Source: JAFKFH01 sp017307375 (lineage in GTDB: Bacteria > Pseudomonadota > Alphaproteobacteria > Ferrovibrionales > Ferrovibrionaceae). Taken from it: a stretch of 64,000 bases of DNA. Position 1 is the first letter of the stretch. Every line of letters starts with the position of its first letter. The position numbers were made by a program, and so were the translations under genes. This document shows, piece by piece, positions 18,114 to 26,293 of the stretch. The notes under the pieces were generated by a model. That model was not told the DNA's origin and did no database searches. It saw nothing but the letters and a program-made list of their open reading frames with translations. The stretch covers positions 4,464,001-4,528,000 of the forward strand of contig OZ245874.1 in NCBI GenBank assembly GCA_965229335.1. Direction: 5' to 3'.

Positions 18114-19064
18114 ATGGCCATCAAACCGACCCCGACCGTCGCGGTCGCGACCATCGTGCTCGCCGGCTTCGCGCTGCTGCCGGTCTATGCCGTGCTGGCC
18201 GGCGATTCCTTCGTTCTTTCACTCGGCACCCGCATCCTCGTCATGGCGCTCGCCGCCGCATCGCTGAACCTGATCCTCGGCTATGGCGGCATGGTCTCGT
18301 TCGGCCACGCCGCCTATCTCGGCGTCGGCGGCTATGTCGTCGGCATCATGGCCTATCACGGGGTCACGTCGGCATGGGTGCAGTGGCCCGTCGCCATCCT
18401 GCTGTCGGCCGCGGTGGCGCTGTTCATCGGCGCGCTGTCGCTGCGCACCCGCGGGCTCTACTTCATCATGATCACCCTGGCCTTCGCCCAGATGATCTAC
18501 TACGTCGGCGTCGGCCTCTACGACTACGGCGGCGACGACGGGCTGACCCTCAATGCCCGTTCCGACTTCGGCGGCTTTCCCAGCCTCGACGACCGGCCGC
18601 AGTTCTACTATCTCTGCTTCATCCTGCTCGTTGCCGCGCTCTATCTGATGAAGCGCCTGGTCGGTTCGCGCTTCGGCCAGGTGATCCGCGGGGCCAAGTC
18701 GAACGACCCGCGCATGCACGCCATCGGCTTTCCGACCATGCGCTATCGCCTGACCGCCTTCGTCATCGCCGGCGCGGTCTGCGGCCTGGCCGGCGTGCTG
18801 CTGGCCAATCAGGCCGACTTCGTCAGCCCGGCGACGATGCACTGGACCCGGTCGGGCGACCTGATCGTCATGGTCGTGCTGGGCGGCATGGGCAGCCTGA
18901 TGGGGCCGGTCTACGGCGCGCTGACCGTGCTGGCGCTGGAGGAATCGCTCTCCAGCCTCACCCACTACTGGAAGATCATCTTCGGGCCGTTCCTGGTGCT
19001 GGTCGTGCTGTTCGGCAAGGGCGGCATCGCCGGGCTGATCGCCCGCTGGGAGCGGCGCAAATGA
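18114..19064 (+). CDS. livM: HAAT ABC transporter permease, LivM type (cluster 2)
   Basis: The 316-residue permease shows the LivM motifs LNLILGYGGMVSFGHAAYLGVG and GGMGSLMGPVYGALTV, with the loop RGAKSNDPRMHAIGF where the ATPase docks. It partners LivH of the same cluster. Its last codons overlap the livG start by four bases (ATGA), indicating translational coupling. The C-terminus ends in a short basic tail (ARWERRK). Confidence 0.92.
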   Translation: MAIKPTPTVAVATIVLAGFALLPVYAVLAGDSFVLSLGTRILVMALAAASLNLILGYGGMVSFGHAAYLGVGGYVVGIMAYHGVTSAWVQWPVAILLSAAVALFIGALSLRTRGLYFIMITLAFAQMIYYVGVGLYDYGGDDGLTLNARSDFGGFPSLDDRPQFYYLCFILLVAALYLMKRLVGSRFGQVIRGAKSNDPRMHAIGFPTMRYRLTAFVIAGAVCGLAGVLLANQADFVSPATMHWTRSGDLIVMVVLGGMGSLMGPVYGALTVLALEESLSSLTHYWKIIFGPFLVLVVLFGKGGIAGLIARWERRK

Positions 19065-19816
19065 CCGGCACCATCCTGTCCACCAACGGTCTGATCAAGC
19101 GCTTCGGCGGCCTGCTGGCCACCGACAATGTCAGCCTGGAGATCGCGACCGGCGAACTGCATGCGATCATCGGGCCGAACGGCGCGGGCAAGACCACGCT
19201 GATCCGCCAGCTGTCGGGCGAGATGCGGCCGACGGCCGGCAGCGTCATGCTCGACGGCCAGGACATCACCGCCGCGCCGATGCATCGGCGCAGCCATATG
19301 GGCCTGGCGCGGTCCTACCAGATCACCTCGATCTTCCCCGACATGACCGCGCGGGAGAACGTCGCCCTGGCCGTGCAGGCCCATGACGGCCATTCCTTCC
19401 GCTTCTGGGCGCGCGCCGCCGACGATGCGCGGCTGGCCGGACCTGCCCTGGCGGCGCTCGACCAGGTCGGGCTCGGCGCCCGCGCCGACATCCCCGCCAG
19501 CGCGCTCAGCCATGGCGAGCATCGCCAGCTCGAGATCGCCATGGCGCTGGCGACGCGGCCCCGGCTGCTTTTGCTCGACGAGCCGATGGCCGGCATGGGG
19601 CCCGATGAATCGGCCCGCATGGTCGCGCTGCTCAAGACGCTCAAGCGCAGCCTGACCATCGTGCTGATCGAGCACGACATGGACGCGGTGTTCCAGCTGG
19701 CCGACCGCCTGACGGTGCTGGTCTACGGCCGGGCGATCGCCACCGGCACGCCCGAGGCCATCCGGGTCAACCGCGAGGTGCGCCAGGCCTATCTCGGCGA
19801 CGGGCACGGAGGCTGA
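19061..19816 (+). CDS. livG: HAAT ABC transporter ATPase, LivG type (cluster 2)
   Basis: The 251-residue ATPase has Walker A GPNGAGKTTL, signature LSHGEHRQLEIAMAL (degenerate second Gly, as in many LivG), Walker B LLLLDEPMAGMGP and the switch region LIEHDMDAVF. The ATG at 19061 overlaps the livM stop. The frame is open much further upstream, but that part is a shadow of livM. It pairs with LivF two bases downstream. Confidence 0.92.
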   Translation: MTGTILSTNGLIKRFGGLLATDNVSLEIATGELHAIIGPNGAGKTTLIRQLSGEMRPTAGSVMLDGQDITAAPMHRRSHMGLARSYQITSIFPDMTARENVALAVQAHDGHSFRFWARAADDARLAGPALAALDQVGLGARADIPASALSHGEHRQLEIAMALATRPRLLLLDEPMAGMGPDESARMVALLKTLKRSLTIVLIEHDMDAVFQLADRLTVLVYGRAIATGTPEAIRVNREVRQAYLGDGHGG

Positions 19817-19818
19817 AC

Positions 19819-20511
19819 ATGCTCGAAGTCCGCGGCATCGATACGTTCTACGACCGCAGCCAGGTCCTGTTCGGCATGGAACTGGAGATTCGCGAGGGCG
19901 AAGTCGTCACCCTGCTCGGCCGCAACGGCATGGGCAAGACCACGACCATTCGCTCGATCATGGGCCTGACCCGCGCCGCCGCCGGCTCGATCCGCTTTGC
20001 CGGCAGCGAAATCCGCGAGTTGCCGTCCTATCGCATCGCCCAGGCCGGTATCGGCCTGGTCCCCGAAGGACGGCAGATCTTCCCGAACCTGTCGGTGCGT
20101 GAGAACCTCGTCGCCACCGCGATTCCGCGCGATCGGGCCTGGACCTTCGAGCGCGTGGTCGCGCTGTTCCCGCGACTGGCCGAACGGCTCTCCAACATGG
20201 GCGGCCAGCTTTCCGGCGGCGAGCAGCAGATGCTGGCGATCGGCCGCGCCCTGATGACCAACCCCCGCCTCCTGATCCTGGATGAGGCGACCGAGGGTCT
20301 CGCGCCACTGATCCGGGAAGAAATCTGGGCCTGCCTTACGCAATTGAAAGCTCAGAATCAGGCAATCCTGGTGATCGACAAGAACCTGGATGCCTTGACA
20401 CGTATCGCCGACCGTCATTACGTGATCGAGAAAGGTCGCGTCGTCTGGTCGGGCAGTTCAGCTCAGCTCCTGGCCAATCCGACGGTGCAGCACCGCTACC
20501 TGGGAGTGTGA
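19819..20511 (+). CDS. livF: HAAT ABC transporter ATPase, LivF type (cluster 2)
   Basis: The 230-residue ATPase has Walker A GRNGMGKTTT (Met in place of the usual Ala), signature LSGGEQQMLAIGRAL, and a Walker B of LLILDEATEGLAP where the common DEPTEG is DEATEG. The switch position reads VIDKNLDALT, with Lys in place of the usual Gln/His, so ATP turnover may differ from that of cluster 1. It completes cluster 2. The GGDEF gene follows nine bases later and may ride on the same transcript. Confidence 0.9.
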   Translation: MLEVRGIDTFYDRSQVLFGMELEIREGEVVTLLGRNGMGKTTTIRSIMGLTRAAAGSIRFAGSEIRELPSYRIAQAGIGLVPEGRQIFPNLSVRENLVATAIPRDRAWTFERVVALFPRLAERLSNMGGQLSGGEQQMLAIGRALMTNPRLLILDEATEGLAPLIREEIWACLTQLKAQNQAILVIDKNLDALTRIADRHYVIEKGRVVWSGSSAQLLANPTVQHRYLGV

Positions 20512-20520
20512 GGCGTACTG

Positions 20521-21588
20521 GTGATCGTCCAGGATGGGGACTCAGGCGAGGACGCCCGCGGGTACGGTACCGCGGCGATGGCGTCGATGGCCCAGTTCAA
20601 GGTCGCGCCGACACCGCGGAACTATGCCCTCTGGTATGCCTATCACGCCGGCCGCGACGGCAAGCTGGCGGCCGCCGTCGACCTGCTGATCAAGAACCGG
20701 CAGGAGTTCAACGAGCGCCTCTGCGACGAGCTCTACGACCAGTTCGTCTCGACCGACCAGCCGCAGAAGGTACTGTCCGAAATCGGCCATCGCCTCGAGG
20801 ACGTGGTCGGCCGGATGACCGCGATGATGGGCGAGGCCGAACAGGGCACCCGGCGCTACGGCGAACGGCTGGAACGCTTTGCCGACGCAGCCGAGGGCAC
20901 CACCGAGAAGCGCCAGTTGCAGACCCTGGTCGGGCAGGTCCTCGCCGAAACCCGCCACGCCCTGACCGAGGTGCGCAACCTGGAGACCCGGATCGATTCC
21001 TCGTCGAAGGAGATCGCCAGTCTCCGTACCAACCTCGATCATGTCCGGCGCGAGGCGTTGACCGACGCGCTCACCGGCATCGCCAACCGCAAGCTGTTCG
21101 ATTTCCAGCTGGTCGAAGCGGCGCGCGTCGCCATCGACGGCGAGGTGCCGCTGTCGCTGCTGATCTGCGACATCGACCATTTCAAGCAGTTCAACGACAG
21201 CTGGGGCCACCAGCTCGGCGATCTCGTGCTGAAGCTCGTCGCCAGGGTGCTGGCGGAAGGCCTGAAGGGACGCGACCTGCCGGCCCGCTACGGCGGCGAG
21301 GAATTCGCCGTCATCCTGCCGGGCACGGCCCTGGACGGCGCGGTCGCCGTGGCCGACCAGCTGCGTCGCACACTGCAGAGCCGCAAACTGGTCAAGAAGG
21401 CATCCGGCGAGGACATGGGGCGGATCTCGATGTCGATCGGTGTCGCCGCCTACCGTCCCGGGGAGCCGCTGTCGCGTTTCATCGAGCGTGCCGACAAGGC
21501 GCTCTACACCGCCAAGCGCCACGGTCGGAACCGCGTGGTGTCGGAAGTGATGGTCGACAATCTCCAGCCGCTCGGCGAACAACACTGA
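20521..21588 (+). CDS. Diguanylate cyclase (GGDEF) with cytoplasmic helical N-terminus
   Basis: The 355-residue protein has a hydrophilic helical N-terminal part (about 20-175; PTPRNYALWYAYHAG, a long coiled-coil-like stretch to residue 175) and a C-terminal GGDEF domain from about 178 (LTDALTGIANRK, LLICDIDHFKQFND, GGEEF at 258-262). The active-site motif is intact, so it should make c-di-GMP from GTP. The allosteric I-site reads KGRD (249-252) rather than RxxD, so product inhibition may be weak. There is no membrane segment. It starts with GTG 20521; ATG 20578 is a possible alternative. Its place directly behind a transporter operon suggests nutrient-linked signalling, which is inference. 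Confidence 0.88.
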   Translation: MIVQDGDSGEDARGYGTAAMASMAQFKVAPTPRNYALWYAYHAGRDGKLAAAVDLLIKNRQEFNERLCDELYDQFVSTDQPQKVLSEIGHRLEDVVGRMTAMMGEAEQGTRRYGERLERFADAAEGTTEKRQLQTLVGQVLAETRHALTEVRNLETRIDSSSKEIASLRTNLDHVRREALTDALTGIANRKLFDFQLVEAARVAIDGEVPLSLLICDIDHFKQFNDSWGHQLGDLVLKLVARVLAEGLKGRDLPARYGGEEFAVILPGTALDGAVAVADQLRRTLQSRKLVKKASGEDMGRISMSIGVAAYRPGEPLSRFIERADKALYTAKRHGRNRVVSEVMVDNLQPLGEQH

Positions 21589-21598
21589 AAGGGATTTC

Positions 21599-22384
21599 AT
21601 GGCCTACGAGACGATCACGCTGAACCTCGAGGACCATGTCGCCAGCCTGACCCTGAATCGCCCGGAGCGATTGAACGCGCTGAGCGTCGCGATGATCGGG
21701 GAATTGCGCCAGGCGGTCGCAGAGGCCGTGGCCCAGGGCGCCCGCTGCCTGCTGGTCACCGGGGCCGGGCGCGGCTTCTGCGCCGGCGCCGACCTGTCGC
21801 AGAACATGTCCGCCGATGGCGGCCCGCCCGACCTGGGCGCGGTGCTCGACGCCCACTACAACCCGTTCATCAAGCAGCTCCGTGCGCTGGAAATCCCGGT
21901 CGTGGCGGCAGTCAACGGCCCTTGTGCCGGTGCCGGCATGTCGCTGGCCATCCTGGCCGACATCGTCATCGCCGCCGAAAGCGCGACGTTCCTGCAGGCG
22001 TTCTGCAATATCGGCCTGGTGCCGGATGCCGGTTCGACCTGGGTCCTGCCCCGCCAGATCGGCCGGGCGCGAGCCGCGGGCATGGCGCTGCTCGGCGAGA
22101 AGCTGCCGGCGCGCACCGCGGCCGAATGGGGCCTGATCTGGCAATGCGTCGCCGATGCCGAGCTGATGCCGCAGGCGACGGCGATCGCCCGCAAGCTCGC
22201 CGCCGGCCCCACCCGCGGCCTCGGCCTGATCCGCCAGGCGCTGCAGGCCTCGCAGACCAACAGCCTGGAAGCCCAGCTCGAGCTGGAGCGCGACTCCCAG
22301 CGCGCCGCCGGCCGTACCGAAGACTTCTTCGAGGGCGTCTCGGCCTTCCTGCAGAAGCGGCCGGCCCGGTTCAAGGGGCGCTGA
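21599..22384 (+). CDS. paaG: Enoyl-CoA hydratase/isomerase, PaaG-like
   Basis: The 261-residue crotonase-fold protein has the oxyanion-hole motifs FCAGADLSQN and NGPCAGAGMSLAILADIVIA, and GLVPDAGSTWVLPRQIGRARA followed by AAEWGLIWQ. That pattern, including the Asp of PDAG, is close to PaaG, the ring-opening oxepin-CoA isomerase of phenylacetate breakdown. Hydratase Glu residues are not at both canonical positions, as expected for an isomerase. No other paa genes are in the window, so it could act on other unsaturated acyl-CoAs. It follows the GGDEF gene after 10 bases. Confidence 0.8.
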   Translation: MAYETITLNLEDHVASLTLNRPERLNALSVAMIGELRQAVAEAVAQGARCLLVTGAGRGFCAGADLSQNMSADGGPPDLGAVLDAHYNPFIKQLRALEIPVVAAVNGPCAGAGMSLAILADIVIAAESATFLQAFCNIGLVPDAGSTWVLPRQIGRARAAGMALLGEKLPARTAAEWGLIWQCVADAELMPQATAIARKLAAGPTRGLGLIRQALQASQTNSLEAQLELERDSQRAAGRTEDFFEGVSAFLQKRPARFKGR

Positions 22385-22457
22385 AAGCGCTGGCATCGGC
22401 CGCCCGGCTTCCTTAAACCGTCAAGGCGTGAAGCATCGCTCGAGGAAGCCCCAGCCC

Positions 22458-23270
22458 ATGTTGGTCGCGCACATCACCGACACGCATATCTCCAAGCCGG
22501 ACAAGTCGCCCGAGGTCACCTACCAGACCTCGTCGCATCTCGCCCGCGCGGTGGCCCATATCAACGGGCTGACCCGTCGCCCCGATGCGGTGCTGATCAC
22601 CGGCGATCTGGTCGACGAAGGATCGGCCGAGGAATATGCCCGTTTCAAGGACCTGATCGCGCCGCTCGGCATGCCGGTCTACCTGATCCCCGGCAATCAT
22701 GACGAGCGCGAGGCGCTGCGTGCGGCGTTCGGCGGTGCCGGGTATTTCCCGGCCTCGGGCTTCCTGCAATACACGGTCGAGCACCTGCCGGTACGCTTCG
22801 TGGCGCTCGACACCAACAAGCCGATGGCCACCGGCGGCGAACTCTGCGGCGAACGGCTGGCCTGGCTCGACCGGACCCTGGCCGAGCAGCCGGCGCGCCC
22901 GACCGTCGTCTTCATGCACCACCCGCCGTTCCGGACCGGCGTGCATCGGATGGACGACTGGGGCCTCGACAATGCGGACGCGTTCGGGGCGGTCATCGCC
23001 CGGCATCCGCAGGTCGAGCGCATCCTGTGCGGCCACCTGCACCGGCCGATCCAGCGACGGTATAATGGCACCATCGCCCAGACCGGGCCGTCGACCGCCC
23101 ATCAGATCGGCCTCGACCTCTCCGACAACCGCGCCACGCTGGCGCTGGTGATGGAGCCGCCGGCCTGCCTGCTGCACTACTGGACCGGCGAGGATCTCGT
23201 GACCCACACGAGCTACATTGATCCGTTCGAGGTGCGCGACGTCGTCGACTTCACCAAGCTGGGAATGTAG
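22458..23270 (+). CDS. Calcineurin-like metallophosphoesterase (CpdA-like)
   Basis: The 270-residue protein has the complete metallophosphoesterase set: DxH (ITDTHIS), GDxxD region (ITGDLVDEG), GNHDE (IPGNHDER), HHPPF and the terminal GHLH (CGHLHRPI). These bind two metals. The layout and length fit CpdA/Icc, the class III 3',5'-cAMP phosphodiesterase, but related enzymes use other phosphodiesters. ATG 22458 is chosen because GAGGAAG lies at suitable distance; an in-frame GTG at 22428 would add ten basic residues. It is convergent with the membrane-protein gene six bases away. Confidence 0.85.
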   Translation: MLVAHITDTHISKPDKSPEVTYQTSSHLARAVAHINGLTRRPDAVLITGDLVDEGSAEEYARFKDLIAPLGMPVYLIPGNHDEREALRAAFGGAGYFPASGFLQYTVEHLPVRFVALDTNKPMATGGELCGERLAWLDRTLAEQPARPTVVFMHHPPFRTGVHRMDDWGLDNADAFGAVIARHPQVERILCGHLHRPIQRRYNGTIAQTGPSTAHQIGLDLSDNRATLALVMEPPACLLHYWTGEDLVTHTSYIDPFEVRDVVDFTKLGM

Positions 23271-23276
23271 CCCCCG

Positions 23277-23792
23277 TCAGTGCGCCCGTGCTGCGGCCGC
23301 CTGCGGCCGCAGCAGCAGCCAGACATGGCGCAGCATCATCACCACGACGATGGCGGCCAGGGCCACGCCGATGAACAGCACCGGGCTCTCGCGGCCCTCG
23401 GTATCGATCAGCCAGTTCGGCAGCTTGACGCAGTAGAGGACGATTTCCAGCAGCAGGCCGAAGCAGAGATAGCCCAGGCCGTAGGCATGGCAGATATGGT
23501 CGACGCTTTCCTGATCGTCGGTGCGCAAGGCGGGGTACAGCCCCACGGCCTCGAAGATCGACGCCCGCTCCTCGACCACCACGCCATAGCCGATATAGAT
23601 GACGCCCAGGCCTTCCATGATGTCGATGATCTCGTGGAAGTCGTTGCCGGTCGACCGCAGCAGGCCGACGATCTCCCACAGCGCCATCGCGCTGATCGCC
23701 AGGATGGCGATGTTGTAGAGCATGATCAGCGGACGGCTGAGGAAGAAACGGACGAGGCCGCCGACCAGCGGCGACGTGGGGTGATCGATCAT
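23277..23792 (-). CDS. Hypothetical integral membrane protein
   Basis: The 171-residue protein shows about four hydrophobic segments (FFLSRPLIMLYNIAILAIS, EGLGVIYIGYGVVV, YGLGYLCFGLLLEIVLYCV, LFIGVALAAIVVVMMLRHVWLLL) joined by acidic stretches (DFHEIIDIME, RTDDQESVDH). His and Cys occur in one loop (HICHAYGLGY), which might bind metal or heme, but that is speculative. I do not recognise the family. It is the last gene of the cysE-to-membrane-protein run and starts 13 bases after the ferredoxin stop, so it is probably part of that operon. Confidence 0.75.
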   Translation of the reverse strand: MIDHPTSPLVGGLVRFFLSRPLIMLYNIAILAISAMALWEIVGLLRSTGNDFHEIIDIMEGLGVIYIGYGVVVEERASIFEAVGLYPALRTDDQESVDHICHAYGLGYLCFGLLLEIVLYCVKLPNWLIDTEGRESPVLFIGVALAAIVVVMMLRHVWLLLRPQAAAARAH

Positions 23793-23805
23793 CTGTGCGT
23801 GCCGT

Positions 23806-24135
23806 TCAGAGCATCATGTTGCGGGTCGCCGCCGGCAGGCGGACGGTCAGACCGTCGAGCGCCGGGGTCATCAGGATCTGGCAGCCGAGCCGCGAGGTCT
23901 TGGTCAGGCCGAAGGCGAGGTCGAGCATATCCTCCTCCTCCTCGCGCGCCGGCTCGAGCTTGCCGTACCAGTCCGGGTCGACCACGACATGGCAGGTCGA
24001 ACAGGCCAGCGACCCTTCGCAGGCACCCTCGATATCGATGCTGTTGCGATGGGCGATCTCAAGCACCGACAGGCCCAGCGGGGCCTCGACCTCGAGCCGC
24101 TTCCCCTCCGGGGTGATGAACGTCATCTTCGGCAT
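23806..24135 (-). CDS. fdx: Adrenodoxin-type [2Fe-2S] ferredoxin
   Basis: The 109-residue ferredoxin has the four cluster cysteines in the Isc/adrenodoxin pattern: Cys39, Cys45, Cys48 (CEGSLACSTCHVVV) and Cys85 (SRLGCQI). An acidic helix precedes the last one (EPAREEEEDMLDLAFG), the usual contact surface for reductase or oxygenase partners. GAGGAG before the ATG is a good ribosome site. In Isc operons Fdx gives electrons for cluster assembly; here IscU, HscA and HscB are absent and the gene upstream encodes an HD-type oxygenase-like protein, which might instead be its electron acceptor. The cofactor is firm, the partner is inference. Confidence 0.92.
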   Translation of the reverse strand: MPKMTFITPEGKRLEVEAPLGLSVLEIAHRNSIDIEGACEGSLACSTCHVVVDPDWYGKLEPAREEEEDMLDLAFGLTKTSRLGCQILMTPALDGLTVRLPAATRNMML

Positions 24136-24177
24136 TAGGGCACGCTCCTCAAATCGACCGAAGGATATATCGCCGCC

Positions 24178-24714
24178 TCAGCCGCGGCGCAACCGGGGCA
24201 CCGCCATCCAACGCGCCAGTAACGGCCGATAGTCATCCAGGCGGCGCAGCGCGGCATCCGGCAGGGCCGCGGCATCGTCCCAGCCGCGCAGGGCCAGCGC
24301 CGCGGCAAAGCCGGGCAGGCGCTCGAAGGCGGCGCATTCCGCATCGTTCAGCGGTCCGCCCTGCAAGACGAGCGAGGCGCGCGACCGCGGGTCGAGCCGG
24401 CCGATCACCTGGGCATCCCGCGCGCAGACGTAACGCTTGGCCTCGATATGCAGCCCGACGGGTTCGGTGACCGCGGGCGGCAGCCACAACGCGAGCCAGC
24501 CGGCGCCATAGGCGGCGTGTTCGACATCGCGGTCGTCGTCGAAGCCGTCATCGAGTGCGAGGGCATGGCCGATATCGTGCAGCAGCGCCGCCAGCACCAT
24601 CGGCTCGGCCGCACCGTCGCGTTCGGCATGGGCCGCGGCGGTCAGGGCGTGGCGCAGCATGGCGGGATCGCCGTCACGCAACCGGCACAGGATCGTCTCG
24701 GGGCCGGGATTCAC
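24178..24714 (-). CDS. PhnZ/TmpB-family HD-domain protein (putative mixed-valent diiron oxygenase)
   Basis: The 178-residue protein from GTG 24714 is a compact HD domain. Residues match the metal ligands of the PhnZ group in order: His29 (AAAHAE), His46-Asp47 (LLHDIGH), His66 (VEHAAYGAGWL), His89 (LHIEAKRY) and an Asp at 146-147 (RGWDDAA). Lys93 in AKRY corresponds to the phosphonate-contacting Lys, and LQGGPL is another family marker. Known members are O2-dependent diiron oxygenases that cleave hydroxyphosphonates. No phn genes are here. The gene starts two bases after the cysteine desulfurase and is followed by a ferredoxin. The start is a GTG without a clear ribosome site, so coupling is likely. 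Family assignment is from recalled motifs. Confidence 0.72.
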   Translation of the reverse strand: MNPGPETILCRLRDGDPAMLRHALTAAAHAERDGAAEPMVLAALLHDIGHALALDDGFDDDRDVEHAAYGAGWLALWLPPAVTEPVGLHIEAKRYVCARDAQVIGRLDPRSRASLVLQGGPLNDAECAAFERLPGFAAALALRGWDDAAALPDAALRRLDDYRPLLARWMAVPRLRRG

Positions 24715-24716
24715 GA

Positions 24717-25832
24717 TCAGGCGGCGGTCCGGCGGCGCCAGAGCGTGGTCCAGGCGGCGATCAGGCGGTCGACCTCGTCCGCGGTCGTGGCCCTGCCGAA
24801 GCTGGCCCGGATCGCCTCGCGGGCGGCATCCTGAGGCACCCCCATCGCGAGCAGCACGTGGCTCGGCCGCACCTTGCCCGACGAACAGGCGGCCCCGGAC
24901 GATACCGCGAGGCCATCGAGGTCGAAGGCCATCACCTGGGTCTCGGCCGACACGCCGGGCATGCCGACCAGGCTGGTATTGGGCAGGCGGGGTGCCTCGG
25001 CCCCGTAGACCGGCGCGCCCTGGCAGACCGCGCGCAACGCCGCCTCGTAGCGGTCGCGCAAGGCGGCGACGTCGGCCCACTGGTCGATCTCGGCCCGCGC
25101 GAGGCGGGCGGCGACGCCGAAACCGACGATACCGGCGACATTCTCGGTCCCGGCCCGGCGGCCCATTTCCTGGCCGCCACCGCGGATCAGCGGGTCGACG
25201 TCGTGACCGGGAGCCACGATCAGCGCACCCACGCCTTGCGGCCCGCCGATCTTGTGGGCCGACAGACTCAAGGTGTCAGCCCCGAGTGCTGCCAGGTCGA
25301 GCGGCAGGCGCCCGGCCGCCTGCACCGCGTCGCAATGCAGTGTCGCACCGGCGGCCCTGGCGATCGCCGCCGCCTCGGCGACCGGATGGATCACGCCGGT
25401 CTCGTTGTTGGCCAGCATCAGCGCGACCAGCGCGGGCCGCGGCAGTTCGGCCAGCAGCCGTTCCAGCGCCACAAGATCGGCCCGGCCGTCGGCCAGCACC
25501 GGCAGCAGCCGCATCGGCAGGCCGGCGCCATGGGCGGGCTGCAGCACGGCCTCATGCTCGGTGGCGCCGACGATCAGCGACGCGGCGTCGGCACCGCGCA
25601 GGGCCAGGTTGTTGGCTTCGGATCCACCCGACGTGAAGATGACCTGTTCGGGGGTCACCGCGACCAGCGCGGCAACGGCGGCGCGCGCCGCTTCGATGCG
25701 CTTGCGCGCCTCGCGCCCGAACCGATGGATCGACGACGCGTTGCCCGGCCCGGCCAGCACCTCGGTCATGGCCGCCAGCGCCTCGGGGCGTAGTGGCGCC
25801 GTCGCGTTGTGATCGAGATAGGCCGGAGTCAT
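24717..25832 (-). CDS. Cysteine desulfurase (NifS/IscS group)
   Basis: The 371-residue class V aminotransferase-fold enzyme has the PLP lysine Lys194 (SLSAHKIGGPQG), TSGGSEANNLAL for phosphate binding, His93 (ATEHEAV) and the persulfide Cys316 in SSGAACSSGKVRPSHVL. It would take sulfur from cysteine and pass it on as a persulfide for Fe-S clusters or thio-modification. Its ATG overlaps the Rrf2 stop by four bases, and the HD gene follows at two bases. No scaffold gene (iscU, sufB or nifU) accompanies it. GGGQEMGRRAGTEN is the conserved active-site loop. Annotation as nifS-like rather than iscS is deliberate, because the context is not Isc. Confidence 0.9.
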   Translation of the reverse strand: MTPAYLDHNATAPLRPEALAAMTEVLAGPGNASSIHRFGREARKRIEAARAAVAALVAVTPEQVIFTSGGSEANNLALRGADAASLIVGATEHEAVLQPAHGAGLPMRLLPVLADGRADLVALERLLAELPRPALVALMLANNETGVIHPVAEAAAIARAAGATLHCDAVQAAGRLPLDLAALGADTLSLSAHKIGGPQGVGALIVAPGHDVDPLIRGGGQEMGRRAGTENVAGIVGFGVAARLARAEIDQWADVAALRDRYEAALRAVCQGAPVYGAEAPRLPNTSLVGMPGVSAETQVMAFDLDGLAVSSGAACSSGKVRPSHVLLAMGVPQDAAREAIRASFGRATTADEVDRLIAAWTTLWRRRTAA

Positions 25833-26281
25833 TCGGCCGCGTCGGCCTGCAGCGGCCGCCTCGGCTGCTGCGCCCCCTCGCATTCGATGGCGGCGCCGGC
25901 GACGACATCGGCCAGCGAGACCGAGCGCAGAAAGCTCTGCACATGCTCGGCCAGGGCACGCCACAGGGCGCGGATCGCGCAGTCGCCCACCTCCTCGGTC
26001 GCGGCCTCCTCGTCGGCGCAAAGGCGATCGTCGACGGCCAGGATGATGTCGGCGATCGGAATCGCCCGGGCCTCGCGGCCCAGCCGATAGCCGCCGCCAG
26101 GGCCGCGCACCGAGGCGACGAGGCCGCCGCGCCGCAGCTTGCAGAACAATTGTTCGAGGTAAGCGAGCGAGATGCCCTGCCGCTCGGCGATTTCGGCCAG
26201 CGAGATCGGGCGGCCGGCGCCGCTCCGGGCGATGTCGACCATCGCAACCACGGCATACCGGCCCTTGGTGGTGAGCTTCAC
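25829..26281 (-). CDS. iscR: Rrf2-family transcriptional regulator, IscR-like
   Basis: The 150-residue protein has the Rrf2 winged helix (LTTKGRYAVVAMVDIA, ISLAEIAERQGISLAYLEQLFCKLRRGGLVASVRGPGGGYRLGR), very like IscR. The cluster region differs: Cys88 and Cys101 align with the first and third IscR cysteines, the middle Cys is missing, and the His after the third Cys is Arg104 (CAIRALW against CLTHALW). It may bind a cluster in another way, or none. Start is GTG 26281. It lies 12 bases after cysE and overlaps the desulfurase gene. A palindrome like the E. coli IscR type 1 site lies upstream of cysE, so autoregulation is likely. Confidence 0.85.
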   Translation of the reverse strand: MKLTTKGRYAVVAMVDIARSGAGRPISLAEIAERQGISLAYLEQLFCKLRRGGLVASVRGPGGGYRLGREARAIPIADIILAVDDRLCADEEAATEEVGDCAIRALWRALAEHVQSFLRSVSLADVVAGAAIECEGAQQPRRPLQADAAE

Positions 26282-26293
26282 GGCCCGGCCCCC

